Source: Thiosymbion sp942492625
GTDB lineage: Bacteria > Pseudomonadota > Gammaproteobacteria > Chromatiales > Chromatiaceae
Reading direction: 5' to 3'
Assembly (NCBI GenBank): GCA_942492625.1
Contig: CALOFM010000015.1
Coordinates: forward strand, 39,074-103,073
Length of the DNA stretch: 64,000 nucleotides
The notes under the pieces were generated by a model that saw nothing but the letters and a program-made list of their open reading frames with translations, was not told the origin of the DNA and made no database searches. Positions 54,606 through 63,662 of this stretch are shown piece by piece; the stretch's first letter is position 1; each line of letters opens with the position of its first letter. The position numbers and the translations under genes are program-made.

Positions 54606-55406
54606 TCAGGAAGTCAGCAGCGGAAACAACCGCCGGGCATTAGCGGTCGTGACCTCTTCCACCCGCTCGGGAGAAAGGCCATGGGCCTCGGCGATGAAAT
54701 CGCGGGCGAAAGTAAGATTGGCGGGCTCGTTCCGTCGGTCCCGTTCAGGACCAAGTACCGGTGAATCGCTTTCCAAGGCCAGAGACTCCAGCGGCAGGCG
54801 CCGGACCAGCTTCTGCTTTTGGTCCGAGCGCACCACGGAAGGCGGTACAGATAACAAGTAACCCGCCTCGGCAGCGCGCACCGCGTGGGATGCCCTGCCA
54901 TCGAAGGCGTGCATCAAAACCCACCGCGCACCGGCCGCAAGAAGCAGATCCACCGTGTAATGGCCGGCGGAGCGAGAGTGGACATTCAACGGCAGGGCCA
55001 GTTCTGTTGACAGGGTGGCCATCTCTTCCAAAAGCGACCGCTGGATGCGACGGCGCTCGGGATCCTTCACCCACCAGTAGTCGAGCCCCACCTCGCCGAT
55101 GGCGGCAATGTCGTTTCGGTGCTTCCTGATCTGGGCGACGGCGGCATCCATGACCTCGCGGGTAGGCATTGGGCGATCGTCGGCGAAACGGTCCGGATGA
55201 AAACCCAGGCAAGGCAGCAACCTGGGCATTGCTTCACGACCCGGTCCGTCGCCCTCTGCTGTGACCCGCAGCACCCGGGCGTTGTCACCTGGATCCTCGC
55301 CGACCACCAGAAACGCATACACGCCGGCAGCTTTGGCGCGTTCGCGGACGGCACCGCGGTCGACGTCAAAGTCCGCTCCGGCGAGGTGGGCGTGGCAATC
55401 GATCAT
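54606..55406 (-). CDS. TatD-family metal-dependent hydrolase
   Basis: A 266-residue TIM-barrel hydrolase. Metal ligands: MIDCHAHL (HxH at the N-terminus), AIGEVGLDYW (Glu), LNVHSRSAG (His), MHAFDGRA (His) and ALESDSPVLGP (Asp). TatD enzymes are 3'-5' exonucleases or related nucleases, but a QatD-type accessory role also exists; no queuosine-like defence genes are adjacent. Start at 55406 by homology and a GAAGAGG ribosome site. Confidence 0.9.
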   Translation of the reverse strand: MIDCHAHLAGADFDVDRGAVRERAKAAGVYAFLVVGEDPGDNARVLRVTAEGDGPGREAMPRLLPCLGFHPDRFADDRPMPTREVMDAAVAQIRKHRNDIAAIGEVGLDYWWVKDPERRRIQRSLLEEMATLSTELALPLNVHSRSAGHYTVDLLLAAGARWVLMHAFDGRASHAVRAAEAGYLLSVPPSVVRSDQKQKLVRRLPLESLALESDSPVLGPERDRRNEPANLTFARDFIAEAHGLSPERVEEVTTANARRLFPLLTS

Positions 55407-55690
55407 GTTTGCCTCTTCTGCTTGTTTGTCCGGGTGAACGGCCAAGAGCCCAACGCCACCGCGCAAATCAAGGCCGCCGCGAGCGAGCGGATGATGCCGT
55501 AGAAACCCCCGAGTAGCCAGGTGCTGCGCCGGACGACGTGTCGTTAACGCCCGCCAGGTATCGGGGCACTTGGGTCACGAATACCCTGCCGGAGTGCAGG
55601 TTGAGCACCATCTGATGTGTCCGGTGCGCTACCGCACCAGGGAAAGATAGACCTTGAAGAGGAAGAGGGCGACCAGGGAATCCACGTGCC

Positions 55691-56290
55691 CTATCTCGCG
55701 GTCCGCGACATAAACCAGTTCGACGTACCGAGAACCTTTGCCTCCGATATGGTCTCGAAACCAAACTTTTTGTAAAAGCCAACGTTGACTCCCTTGTCCG
55801 TTTCGAGATAGCCGGATGCTCGATGTACGTCGAGGAGCTTGCACCATTCCCCCATAAGCTGGCTTCCGATTCCCCGATGCTTAAGATGCGCGTCGACACC
55901 GACAGGACCCAGGTGCCAATGCGCCTCCTTCGGATCGCGCAAACGCCACTCGACAAACCATCGAAGAGCCCGAAATGTAGGGCATAGGCCTGAGGCACGC
56001 GCGAGTCCTGTGACAATTCTCAGTGTTTGCGAAAAGGGCGGCTGACATCTTCCAGGCTCGCCCATGCCACACACGACCACAATGGTCCCGTGCTGAATGC
56101 CGACCCAAGGAGCGTGCGGCATCCAGTCCAAAAAACTGCGAAAAAAGCGCTCCAGCTTTCTTTGTCGTTCGTCTGGGTCTGGGCCGAACACAGACAGGTG
56201 CAGTGGATTATCCCGCATGCCCTTGGACAGCACGGTCGCGGCGACCGAAAGCTCATGCGGACGCGCTTCGCGAATTTCGATATCCGCCAT
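55691..56290 (-). CDS. GNAT-family N-acetyltransferase
   Basis: A 199-residue protein. IEIREARPHELSVAATVLSKGMRDNP opens the fold; HWHLGPVGVDAHLKHRGIGSQLMGEW (about residues 124-149) contains the acetyl-CoA loop HRGIGSQLM; GVNVGFYKKFGFETISE is the usual C-terminal strand-helix. It belongs to the subgroup with an extended middle domain. The substrate is unknown. Confidence 0.85.
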   Translation of the reverse strand: MADIEIREARPHELSVAATVLSKGMRDNPLHLSVFGPDPDERQRKLERFFRSFLDWMPHAPWVGIQHGTIVVVCGMGEPGRCQPPFSQTLRIVTGLARASGLCPTFRALRWFVEWRLRDPKEAHWHLGPVGVDAHLKHRGIGSQLMGEWCKLLDVHRASGYLETDKGVNVGFYKKFGFETISEAKVLGTSNWFMSRTAR

Positions 56291-56460
56291 ATTCTCTGTC
56301 CAAGTGTTTCGTTCGTAACGGCGAACCTCCGAGTCCTCGAGCCCCGCAAGCGTCGCATGCCGTCGTCAAGCCTAAGGATAGAGCGTCCGCGTAATACTGG
56401 GTTGCTGCCGCTCGTTTCCGTGCGCCGTGTTCCCGTTCTAGTTAGTGCCTGCATCGAAAC

Positions 56461-56480
56461 TACCGCGTCAGACAACGGTT
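56461..56480 (+). repeat. Left 20-bp terminal inverted repeat
   Basis: Perfect inverted partner of 59153-59172. Confidence 0.9.
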
Positions 56481-56486
56481 GGATTC

Positions 56487-58235
56487 CTAGGTGTCAGGTC
56501 CTGAAACGACCGTTTTTTCACCCTTGAGCAGTACCCGAATACGATGCTGCAGCCTGGAATCACGATTGCTTCTGGACAGGGGAGTGGTCTGTTCGAGCGC
56601 CGGCCCGTCGAGTTCGGCGAAGGCAACTGGAAGGTGATCCAGAGAACCGCAGAGCACACGTACATAGTCGGGGTGGCGCAGATTGGCGGCCAAAGCGGCT
56701 TGGGCGGGCTGATCCTCTAGATCGCGTCCCAGATTGGCCCGTCCCAATCGGCGGCGCAGATGCTGTTTCTCGTGACCGAAGAAGTGCTCGGGTACGTTGT
56801 TGGTACGCTCGACGATCGCCACAATCGTTCCCTCCTCGTCGCGCCGGGTTGGGTGGCCGAACAGGCGCTTCTCGTAACGATCAAGATATTTCGCAATGAC
56901 TGTGCAGGGTGATGTCGATTGCGAGCCTGCGCGCGGCGAGGATGCGATCCGTTCGCCAAGCTCTGCCCGGTAATCGTGCAGCGCTGCCTTGATCTCACGC
57001 AGCCGGCGCGCCTCCAGGGGCGCGAGTTCTCTCTGGTGTGCCCGCACATCGGCCCGAGGCAGTTCGGCGTTGGACAATTGCAGCACCTCTCGCAGCTCGC
57101 AGAAGGCCTGCCAGCCCTCCTCCAGGCGGGTGACGGCGGTCGTGAAGCGGTCGTCCTTATCGAAACGGCGAACGAGGGTGGCGAGATGATCGACAGCGCG
57201 CCGCTCGGGCAGCGTTCGCGATCCCTGCACCCAGCATTGGGCGCGTTGCAGCGCCTGTCGGCAACGCTGGTAGAATTCCAAGTGCACCAGGGCAAACGGA
57301 TAGAGCAGGTCCTTGGTGCCGTCGCCCTCGAGGATCCACAGCACCAGGGCCAACAGCTCCTCGCGTACCACGCCCGTGCCGAGCCGCCCCGCGTGGGGGC
57401 TTGTGGTGGAGTAGGTGCGCAGATCCCGCAGCAGCGCCCGCAGATCGGTCCGCACTCTACTGGACTTCAACAGCCTGCGCAGCAGTCCACAGGGCTGCTC
57501 AAAGAGCTTCTTGCCCACCGCCGCCAGGAAATGATAGTGACAGATCAGATCGGTGATGCCCTTCTCGCGCAAGGGGGCAACCGCGTTGGCGCCACCCTTG
57601 CCCATGTCGCGAACGGTAGCGATGGGATCGCCGAACAGCCGGGTCGTCTTCTCGACGAGTGGGCGCAGATGATCCTCATGCTCCGAGGGAATGCGCCCGG
57701 CCACCAACACCCAGCCGCGCCAACCGTCCATGCACACGAAAAGTCCGCCCTTGCCGTGCTCGCAGGTGGCGTCGATGTGTAGCGGGTAACCGTCCCCAAG
57801 GGCCGAGCGCAGCTGCGGCACACGCGCCAAGTGGAGCGCTTCCAGGTAGGTGAGAAACCGATCGCAGAGAGAAGAGATGCTGCCAGCGGAAAGCGCAATG
57901 CCCCGTTGCCGGGACAGCTCGGCTTGGATCTCCCCGCGTTGCTTGTTCTTAAGGTAGCGGGCACATCCCACGTGGACGATCAGATCGTAGCCATAGCGCT
58001 GGCGTGGCACAACCTGCCGGGCGAGGGCCTCGGAGCCCATGATCGGATGCGTAGAATCCTCGCTGCATTGCTTGAGCGTCTCGATGGCCCGGAAGGATCC
58101 GCCCGCCAGGGTGATCACCTGCCGCGAGCGGCTCTTGTAGACCTTCAGCGCCCCGTTGCAGACCGGGCACCGCTCGGCCTCGGTGACAAACTCAATACCG
58201 GGGACGTCCCCCGCCTCGCTCGTGGCTCGTGCCAC
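56487..58235 (-). CDS. Transposase, large C-terminal part
   Basis: 582 codons from the first ATG-like start, but the frame is open upstream to the frameshift near 58300. A Cys pair (CPVCNGALKVYKSRSRQ) is followed by a DDE-like core: HIDATCEHGKGGLFVCMDGW (Asp), ATVRDMGKGGANAV (Asp) and IVAIVERTNNVPEHFFGHEK (Glu), then ANLRHPDYVRVLCGS. The pattern matches a family of large proteins usually annotated as hypothetical or unclassified transposase in proteobacteria. It lies 6 bases from the left terminal repeat. Together with the next feature it probably makes one protein of about 800 residues. Confidence 0.75.
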   Translation of the reverse strand: MARATSEAGDVPGIEFVTEAERCPVCNGALKVYKSRSRQVITLAGGSFRAIETLKQCSEDSTHPIMGSEALARQVVPRQRYGYDLIVHVGCARYLKNKQRGEIQAELSRQRGIALSAGSISSLCDRFLTYLEALHLARVPQLRSALGDGYPLHIDATCEHGKGGLFVCMDGWRGWVLVAGRIPSEHEDHLRPLVEKTTRLFGDPIATVRDMGKGGANAVAPLREKGITDLICHYHFLAAVGKKLFEQPCGLLRRLLKSSRVRTDLRALLRDLRTYSTTSPHAGRLGTGVVREELLALVLWILEGDGTKDLLYPFALVHLEFYQRCRQALQRAQCWVQGSRTLPERRAVDHLATLVRRFDKDDRFTTAVTRLEEGWQAFCELREVLQLSNAELPRADVRAHQRELAPLEARRLREIKAALHDYRAELGERIASSPRAGSQSTSPCTVIAKYLDRYEKRLFGHPTRRDEEGTIVAIVERTNNVPEHFFGHEKQHLRRRLGRANLGRDLEDQPAQAALAANLRHPDYVRVLCGSLDHLPVAFAELDGPALEQTTPLSRSNRDSRLQHRIRVLLKGEKTVVSGPDT

Positions 58236-58282
58236 TTCCGCGGCCGAGCAGCCCGCCTGTTGGGCGTGCCCGCGCAGCCGGC

Positions 58283-58966
58283 TCAGGATATCGAGCTGCC
58301 CCCTTTTTTGCCGATGGACTCCAGGTCATACCGAGCAAAGACCGCTTCGACCTGTGCCATCGAAACCGGTGGCGAGTGTCCGCGCAGATAACGCAACACC
58401 TGCGCCGCTTTGGCCCCGGGATGATGCAAGAGCGTCAATAGCACTTGGATGACGATCCCGTCGGGAACGCCGGTTTCGGTCCGCACCGTTTTCCCCGCGT
58501 CGAGCAACGCTCCTCGGCGCTGAATCTGCACCGCACGGATATCCGCGTCCCGATGCAGATACACGTACAGTTGCGCCAGATGCTCGCGCTCAATCTCACC
58601 GCGGCGCAACAGCGTCAGTAGCGTGTTATGGACCCGTACCCGTACCCGCTCCTGCAGCTCCCGGTGGGTGGCCCCAGCCTCCATCTCGTACACCAAACGC
58701 CGAACCGTCTTTCCAAGGCTGCCATCCACCGAGAAATGAACATCGCCCACACTCCATAACCCGAGCCGATCGTAGCGCGAAGGCTCATGCAGACAATAGA
58801 AACGACCGTTGTGATTGTAGCTGCGCCGGTAGGGTATCTGCCGGAGGTAACGGAAGGCGGTCATTGACGAGGCGCCGCCCAGCGCCACCTGGATGCGGGG
58901 CAGATCCACCACCGTCTCCGAGGCAAACAAATCACGCAAGGTCTCCGCGGATCGGGGCTGGGCCAT
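58283..58966 (-). CDS. Transposase, N-terminal part (joined by -1 frameshift)
   Basis: A 227-residue N-terminal part with a start at 58966 (GAAGGAG upstream). A DNA-binding-like segment (ETLRDLFASETVVDLPRIQVALGG) and an arginine-rich middle (RRSYNHNGRFYCLHEPSRYD) are visible. Near its end the message reads GGC-AAA-AAA-GGG-GGC. Moving to the -1 frame there continues with RGQLDILSRLRGHAQQAGCS into the downstream part. The A6G5 run is where ribosomal or polymerase slippage would be expected, as in several IS families. A plain indel cannot be ruled out. Confidence 0.7.
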   Translation of the reverse strand: MAQPRSAETLRDLFASETVVDLPRIQVALGGASSMTAFRYLRQIPYRRSYNHNGRFYCLHEPSRYDRLGLWSVGDVHFSVDGSLGKTVRRLVYEMEAGATHRELQERVRVRVHNTLLTLLRRGEIEREHLAQLYVYLHRDADIRAVQIQRRGALLDAGKTVRTETGVPDGIVIQVLLTLLHHPGAKAAQVLRYLRGHSPPVSMAQVEAVFARYDLESIGKKGGSSIS

Positions 58967-59152
58967 CGCTCCTTCTGTCACAGTAAAGACTATCGCTTTG
59001 TCACATGATCCTTACTATAACAGTTTCGTGCAGCAAAACCGCCTCTGAGCACCCGAAGATCCAGGATTCAGCCGAAAACTGACCAGAAAATTGATGGGGT
59101 AAGGACTGAAGGAAGACGGGAGGAAAAGCTAAATCAACAGGTTACAGAAGGT

Positions 59153-59172
59153 AACCGTTGTCTGACGCGGTA
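59153..59172 (-). repeat. Right 20-bp terminal inverted repeat
   Basis: AACCGTTGTCTGACGCGGTA, the exact complement of 56461-56480. Confidence 0.9.
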
Positions 59173-59506
59173 CGGGTGATACTCTTTATCTAGAGTAGAA
59201 TCAGGGGGTTAAAGTAGGAGATCAACGCATCTGGAGCACTGCCCAAGCAGCCTCTGGCCGCTCCTCCTGTCTCACATTCGTGACTCTGCTCACAGCGTCC
59301 GCATACCTATTCGGGGATCCTAGAGTCACCATATTTCATTCCGCTACTCAATATCTGAATTCTGGCTTTGCCGGAACCTATGGCGCTTATGGCACTGTAT
59401 CAAAGCCGTTTGGGCGGATAGGTTTTATTTTGCGTGATACGGCACGGGAAGAAGACCGGAAGAAGACCGGGGTAGATGCCAAGCGGAACTCGACCAGGGA
59501 GTCTCC
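59173..59506. other. Region upstream of pilU
   Basis: 334 bases between the 2.7 kb element and pilU. An open frame at 59280-59510 ends in the pilU start codon but has no recognisable homology. pilT, the usual neighbour, is absent, so the element may have separated pilU from it. Confidence 0.4.
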
Positions 59507-60709
59507 ATGAATCAGCAGACGCGCAGCAACCCAGAGGCAAAGATCGGCGCCTATCTCACTCTGATGGTGAAGAACGAAGGCTCGGATCTATTCCTGCATA
59601 CGGGCGCTAAACCGACCATTAAGGGCGGGTTCGGCTTTAGGCTTGTGGATTCGAGGCTGGAGCCAGGCGATACCGAACGCATCCTGCGGTCCATGCTCCC
59701 CGACGCCCGGATGAAGGAGTTCGAGGAGGTCGGCGAAGTAGATTTTTCTTTTTCATTCAGAGGGGTAGGGAGGTTCCGAGGCAATGCCTTTCGCCAGCGC
59801 GGGGACATTGCCATCGTCATGCGTCACGTGAAAGGGGATATTCCTACCATCGACGGCCTCGGCGTACCCCAGGTCCTTACGAAGCTGGTGGAGAAAAAGC
59901 ACGGTTTGATCGTAGTCGCCGGGGCCACTGGCTCGGGAAAGTCGACGACCCTTGCCGCTATGATCGATCACCGGAACAGCAATTTTCCCGGGCACATCAT
60001 CACGCTTGAAGATCCGATCGAGTTCATGCATCCCCACAAGAAGTCACTAGTGGCCCAACGGGAGATCGGCACCGACACGCTAAGCTTCGAGAATGGCATG
60101 CGCGCCGCGATGCGCGAGGCGCCCGACGTCATCCTGATGGGCGAGATCCGCGACACAGTGAGCATGGAATACGCGATAAAGTTCGCGAACACCGGTCACC
60201 TTTGCTTGTCGACCATCCACGCGAACAACGCAATCTCGTCGATCGAACGAATGCTCGGCTTTTTTGACAAGGAGACGCTGGAGCAGGAGGCGAAGCGGCT
60301 GTCGCAAAACCTTGGCGCCATCATTTGCCAGCGCCTGGTCCCCTCGACCGATGGCGGTAAGGTCGCCGCCATCGAGATCCTGATCAACACCCCGCGCGTG
60401 GCAGACCTGATCGCCAAGCTAGATTACGAAAGCCTTAAGACCACGATAGACCAGGGCGCGCACTATGGCATGCAGTCGTTCGACCGGGCACTTTGTAAGC
60501 TGTTCGACGAAGACCGCGTTGACGAAGGGAAGGCCGTGGAATTCGCCGGGTCCAAGACCCACGTAATGCAACACATACGCTACAACTCCAAACGCTCCAA
60601 GTTCACGGATCTATCCTCGGAACTGTCTCTGGAGGACGTCGAAGAGGTGAATTCCTTGGATAATCAGGGGAAAGGGGGGAATTCCGAGGACAGTGTATAC
60701 ATGACCTAG
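59507..60709 (+). CDS. pilU: Type IV pilus retraction ATPase PilU
   Basis: A 400-residue PilT/PilU ATPase. Walker A GATGSGKST (about residue 140), the Asp box TLEDPIEFMH, Walker B DVILMGEIRD and the His box HLCLSTIHANN are all present. SDLFLHTGAKPTIKG and SSIERMLGFFDKE are PilU-like. PilU works with PilT to retract pili. The last 15 or so residues (DNQGKGGNSEDSVYMT) read through DNA resembling the GGGGAATTCCGAGGACAG repeat that accompanies REP-type transposases, so the natural C-terminus may have been replaced. The IS6 fragment begins 2 bases after the stop. Confidence 0.9.
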   Translation: MNQQTRSNPEAKIGAYLTLMVKNEGSDLFLHTGAKPTIKGGFGFRLVDSRLEPGDTERILRSMLPDARMKEFEEVGEVDFSFSFRGVGRFRGNAFRQRGDIAIVMRHVKGDIPTIDGLGVPQVLTKLVEKKHGLIVVAGATGSGKSTTLAAMIDHRNSNFPGHIITLEDPIEFMHPHKKSLVAQREIGTDTLSFENGMRAAMREAPDVILMGEIRDTVSMEYAIKFANTGHLCLSTIHANNAISSIERMLGFFDKETLEQEAKRLSQNLGAIICQRLVPSTDGGKVAAIEILINTPRVADLIAKLDYESLKTTIDQGAHYGMQSFDRALCKLFDEDRVDEGKAVEFAGSKTHVMQHIRYNSKRSKFTDLSSELSLEDVEEVNSLDNQGKGGNSEDSVYMT

Positions 60710-60711
60710 AG

Positions 60712-61090
60712 GGCTCTGTTGCAGGAAGTCGGAGTTTGTGAGAATTCAGTGGCCCTGGTTCGACGGCACCGGCAGCGAGGTAAGGGATGGGCGACTTCAA
60801 ACGGCGGCATTTCCGAGGCGAGATCATCCTGTGGGCGGTGCGATGGTACTGCAAATATGGCATCAGCTACCGCGAGCTCGAAGAGATGATGACCGAGCGC
60901 GGCAACGCTGTCGATCACAGTACGATCTTCCGTTGGGTACAGCGGTATGCTCCGGAGATGGAAAAGCGCCTGAAGTGGTATCTGAGAAGCTCCCTTCATC
61001 AGAGCTGGCGCGTGGACGAGACCTATGTGAAGGTCAATGGGCAATGGGTGTATCTCTACCGCGCTGTCGATAAGCGCGGCGATACGATCG
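60712..61090 (+). mobile_element. IS6-family fragment
   Basis: Starts with the IS6/IS26-type end GGCTCTGTTGCAGGAAG at 60712, and is cut at about 61090 by the IS66-type element. The right end is not in the window. Confidence 0.8.
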
Positions 61091-61122
61091 TGTGTTTCCG
61101 GCAAACGTGCGTGACCAGTTGA
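60787..61122 (+). pseudogene. IS6-family transposase, truncated
   Basis: An IS6-type transposase N-terminus: FKRRHFRGEIILWAVRWYCKYGISYRELEEMM (helix-turn-helix), HSTIFRWVQRYAPEMEKRLK, and the first catalytic Asp in WRVDETYVKVNGQWVYLYRAVD. The family continues with a second Asp and a Glu. Here the frame runs into IS66-type sequence after KRGDTI (about residue 98) and stops. Inactive. Confidence 0.9.
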
Positions 61123-61172
61123 CAGCGGGCTGATTAGGATGCCGACGGTGCCAAACACTCACCGGAGGCGAC

Positions 61173-61580
61173 ATGAACGCACGCAGCGAAGCCACATTGA
61201 CACTGGAAGCAGTTGCCAAGCATTTCGCGCATTGGCGAAGGAAAAAAACCAGCGGGGAGAGGATACCCGAAGAGCTCTGGAATCAAGCGCTCACCGTGTT
61301 GGAAACCTATGGGATCTCACAGGTCAGCAGAACCCTACGCCTCAGTTATACGGAACTTGATAAGCGCCGAAAGGCCATCGAGGCAGGGCTAAGCCGGCAG
61401 GGATCTGGCGATGACACGGCGTTTGTGGAGATCGATCGCGCGCTCATCGAGCAGGCCCCGGGGCCGGACGCCACGGCGGTGTGGATGGAACTGGAACGCC
61501 CGGATGGACTGCGCCTGCGCATCCGCCCAAGCCACCGTGGCGACATGCTGACACTGCTCGATCGTTTCATGGGGGCCTGA
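61173..61580 (+). CDS. tnpA: IS66-type accessory protein TnpA
   Basis: A 135-residue protein with an N-terminal helix-turn-helix-like region (VAKHFAHWRRKKTSGERIPEEL, then VLETYGISQVSRTLRLSYTELDKRRKA) as in IS66 OrfA proteins. It is required with TnpB for transposition in the family. Start preceded by CCGGAGGCGAC. tnpB follows after 2 bases. Confidence 0.85.
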   Translation: MNARSEATLTLEAVAKHFAHWRRKKTSGERIPEELWNQALTVLETYGISQVSRTLRLSYTELDKRRKAIEAGLSRQGSGDDTAFVEIDRALIEQAPGPDATAVWMELERPDGLRLRIRPSHRGDMLTLLDRFMGA

Positions 61581-61582
61581 TC

Positions 61583-61933
61583 ATGTTGCAGCTGACCCCA
61601 CAAAGCCGCGTCTTCCTCGCCCGTGAGGCGGCGGATTTCCGCCGCGGGATTGATGGGCTGGCGGCGCTGTGCCGGCAGCGGCTTGGCGAGGACCCCATGG
61701 CCGGCGCCATCTTTGTCTTCCGCAACCGGCGGGGGACCTCGCTGAAGCTACTTTGCTACGATGGCCAGGGGTTCTGGCTGTGCCAGAAACGTCTGTCACA
61801 GGGTCGGTTGACCTGGTGGCCGTCGACAGCGCAAGTCAGCCATCGGCTCTCGGCGCGCGAGCTGCAGATTCTACTGTGGAATGGCAACCCCGAGGAGGCC
61901 GGGATGGCCGATGACTGGCGGCGGGTGGCTTAG
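61583..61933 (+). CDS. tnpB: IS66-type accessory protein TnpB
   Basis: A 116-residue IS66 Orf2 protein: VFLAREAADFRRGIDGLAALC, DPMAGAIFVFRNRRGTSLKLLCYDGQGFWLC and KRLSQGRLTWWP are family hallmarks. The C-terminus (LLWNGNPEEAGMADDWRRVA) overlaps the antisense 3' end of tnpC. The start at 61583 lies 2 bases after tnpA stops. Confidence 0.9.
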   Translation: MLQLTPQSRVFLAREAADFRRGIDGLAALCRQRLGEDPMAGAIFVFRNRRGTSLKLLCYDGQGFWLCQKRLSQGRLTWWPSTAQVSHRLSARELQILLWNGNPEEAGMADDWRRVA

Positions 61934-63662
61934 GGGCAGCGGGTTCTCCGCCGATGGCCGGGCATCCTGGTAGTTCCAGGGCAGCCAGGCCGCGGGGTCG
62001 GCGAACACCGCCGAGCGGTTCTCCATCAGGGCGCGGAGGTAGTCCAGGGGGTTGATCCCGTTCAGCCGGCAGGTCTCGATCAGGCTGGTGAGGACCTCGC
62101 CGACATGGGCGCCGTGCTCGTTCTTGTAGAACAGACTGTTTTTGCGGTACCGCAGGATGATCTTGAGCGCCCGTTCGGCGGCATTGTTGTCCAGCGGCGC
62201 CCCCGGAATGTGCAGGAAGCGGGTCAGGGCCTTCCAGCGCTTGAGCAGATACTCGAAGGCCCCGCCCAGGCGGCTGTTGGGCTCCACCAGCCGCTCTTGG
62301 AGCTGTTGCTCCATCCAGGTCTTGAGGCTCTCCCATCACCTCGCGGCTGTGTTGCTGGTGGTAGGCGAGGCGTTGCGCCGGCGTGAGCTGTTGTTCTTTG
62401 CAATGCGCCTCGTGCTTGTAGACCATGGCAATGGCGTCGATCACGTGTGCGCATTGGTCGGGGAAGAACGCGTCGATATCGACAAACTGCCGGCGCCCAT
62501 GGACCAGGCAGCTCAAGTCCACCGCCTGGTCCTTGTGTTCCTTGGGGGTATTGGCCGCCAAGCCATCGGACATCCATTGGATGGGCGGGAGACTGGGGTC
62601 GCGATGGGCAAGGAGATCGTCGAGATTCTCGCCCGCGTGCCGGCGCCCGGTGAAGTACAGACAGATCGATTGCTCCCCTTCGAAGCGCAGGACCGTGGTG
62701 TACATCCCCTTGCGCTTAGGCTGCGGGTCGGCCTGATTTTCCTTGATCAGCGACAGGATGCGCGTGCCGGTGTCGTCCTGGTAGACCAGCGGCTGTTGGG
62801 CGCCGAAACGCTTGAGGTATTCAAAGGGCGGATAGGCGCTATCGGCGACCTCCTCGACCAACTCCCATTGGGTGGCATCGGGCAACGGCATACCCACCAG
62901 CTGCTGAAAGGACTCGATGCGTTTGAGCGGCAGGCCCAGATGATAATGGGCCACGGCCAGATTGACCTTCAGGCTCACATCGTAGGTTTCCTGACCCGCC
63001 TCGGGTGGCATGTGGGCCACAAACAAGGCGCCGCACGCCCCGCAGCGCGGCTTCTCCAATTCATAGCGGATGACCTGCGCCAGCGGAAGGCCTCGGAAAC
63101 GCAGGCGCACCAGGGGGCGTGAGCGGTAGAGCCGCCCGCGCGTACATTTGGGGCAGCGATCGCCCGCCTGGTACTGATCATGGGGGCAAAAGATCCGCTC
63201 GGCCCCTGGATAATCCGCCGCTCCGAGGCGACCATGACCTGGTCGCGGTGTCGGCTTTTGCCCATCGCTGCCAACACCCGTTTGCTCGCCCGAGCCCGTT
63301 TCTGTATCGCTTTCGACCTCCGATTGCCTCCCGTCCTCCCCGGCGGCGGCGTCCCCGGCAGGGGGTTCGGGATCACTTGGCGGATCGGATTTGCCCTCCG
63401 TGTTCTCGCTCCAATCCGCCGGCCCGTCGGGAGGCTTTGGGGGTTTTCGCGTCGTCTTCTCGGTGCGCTTGCCGAAGAGGAGCTTTCTCAGCTTCGCCAG
63501 GCTGATGCGCGTCTCCAGCAAGGTGTGCTCAAGCCACAGCAGCGTTTGCAACAGGGGCACGATCCGCTTCTGCGCGGCGGGATCGAGCCGCCCGTGTTGC
63601 GCCTGCTCGATCAGCCGCTCGACCTCCGCGGCCTCGATCTCAATGGGCTGCGGATCGGTCAT
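61871..63662 (-). pseudogene. tnpC: IS66-type transposase TnpC, one frameshift
   Basis: Starts at 63662 within the upstream druA stop (ATGA). N-terminal leucine-zipper-like helix with KLRKLLFGKRTEK, zinc-binding IFCPHDQYQAGDRCPKC and CGACGALF, then the DDE core: LVYQDDTGTRIL (Asp), MSDGLAANTP (Asp) and NNAAERALKIILRYRKNSLF (Glu). At about 62327-62331 an extra G in a GGG run moves the frame; the proper sequence continues as MEQQLQERLVEPNS to the end at 61871. The C-terminal tail (NGINPLDYLRALMENR) is complete. It is on the opposite strand to tnpAB, unlike classical IS66. Confidence 0.88.

Larger units (their letters stand above)
56461..59172. mobile_element. 2.7 kb transposable element with perfect 20-bp ends
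   Basis: Bounded by perfect 20-bp inverted repeats: TACCGCGTCAGACAACGGTT at 56461-56480 and its exact complement at 59153-59172. It contains only a two-part transposase on the minus strand. No target duplication is obvious in the flanks. I could not assign it to a named IS family. Confidence 0.85.
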
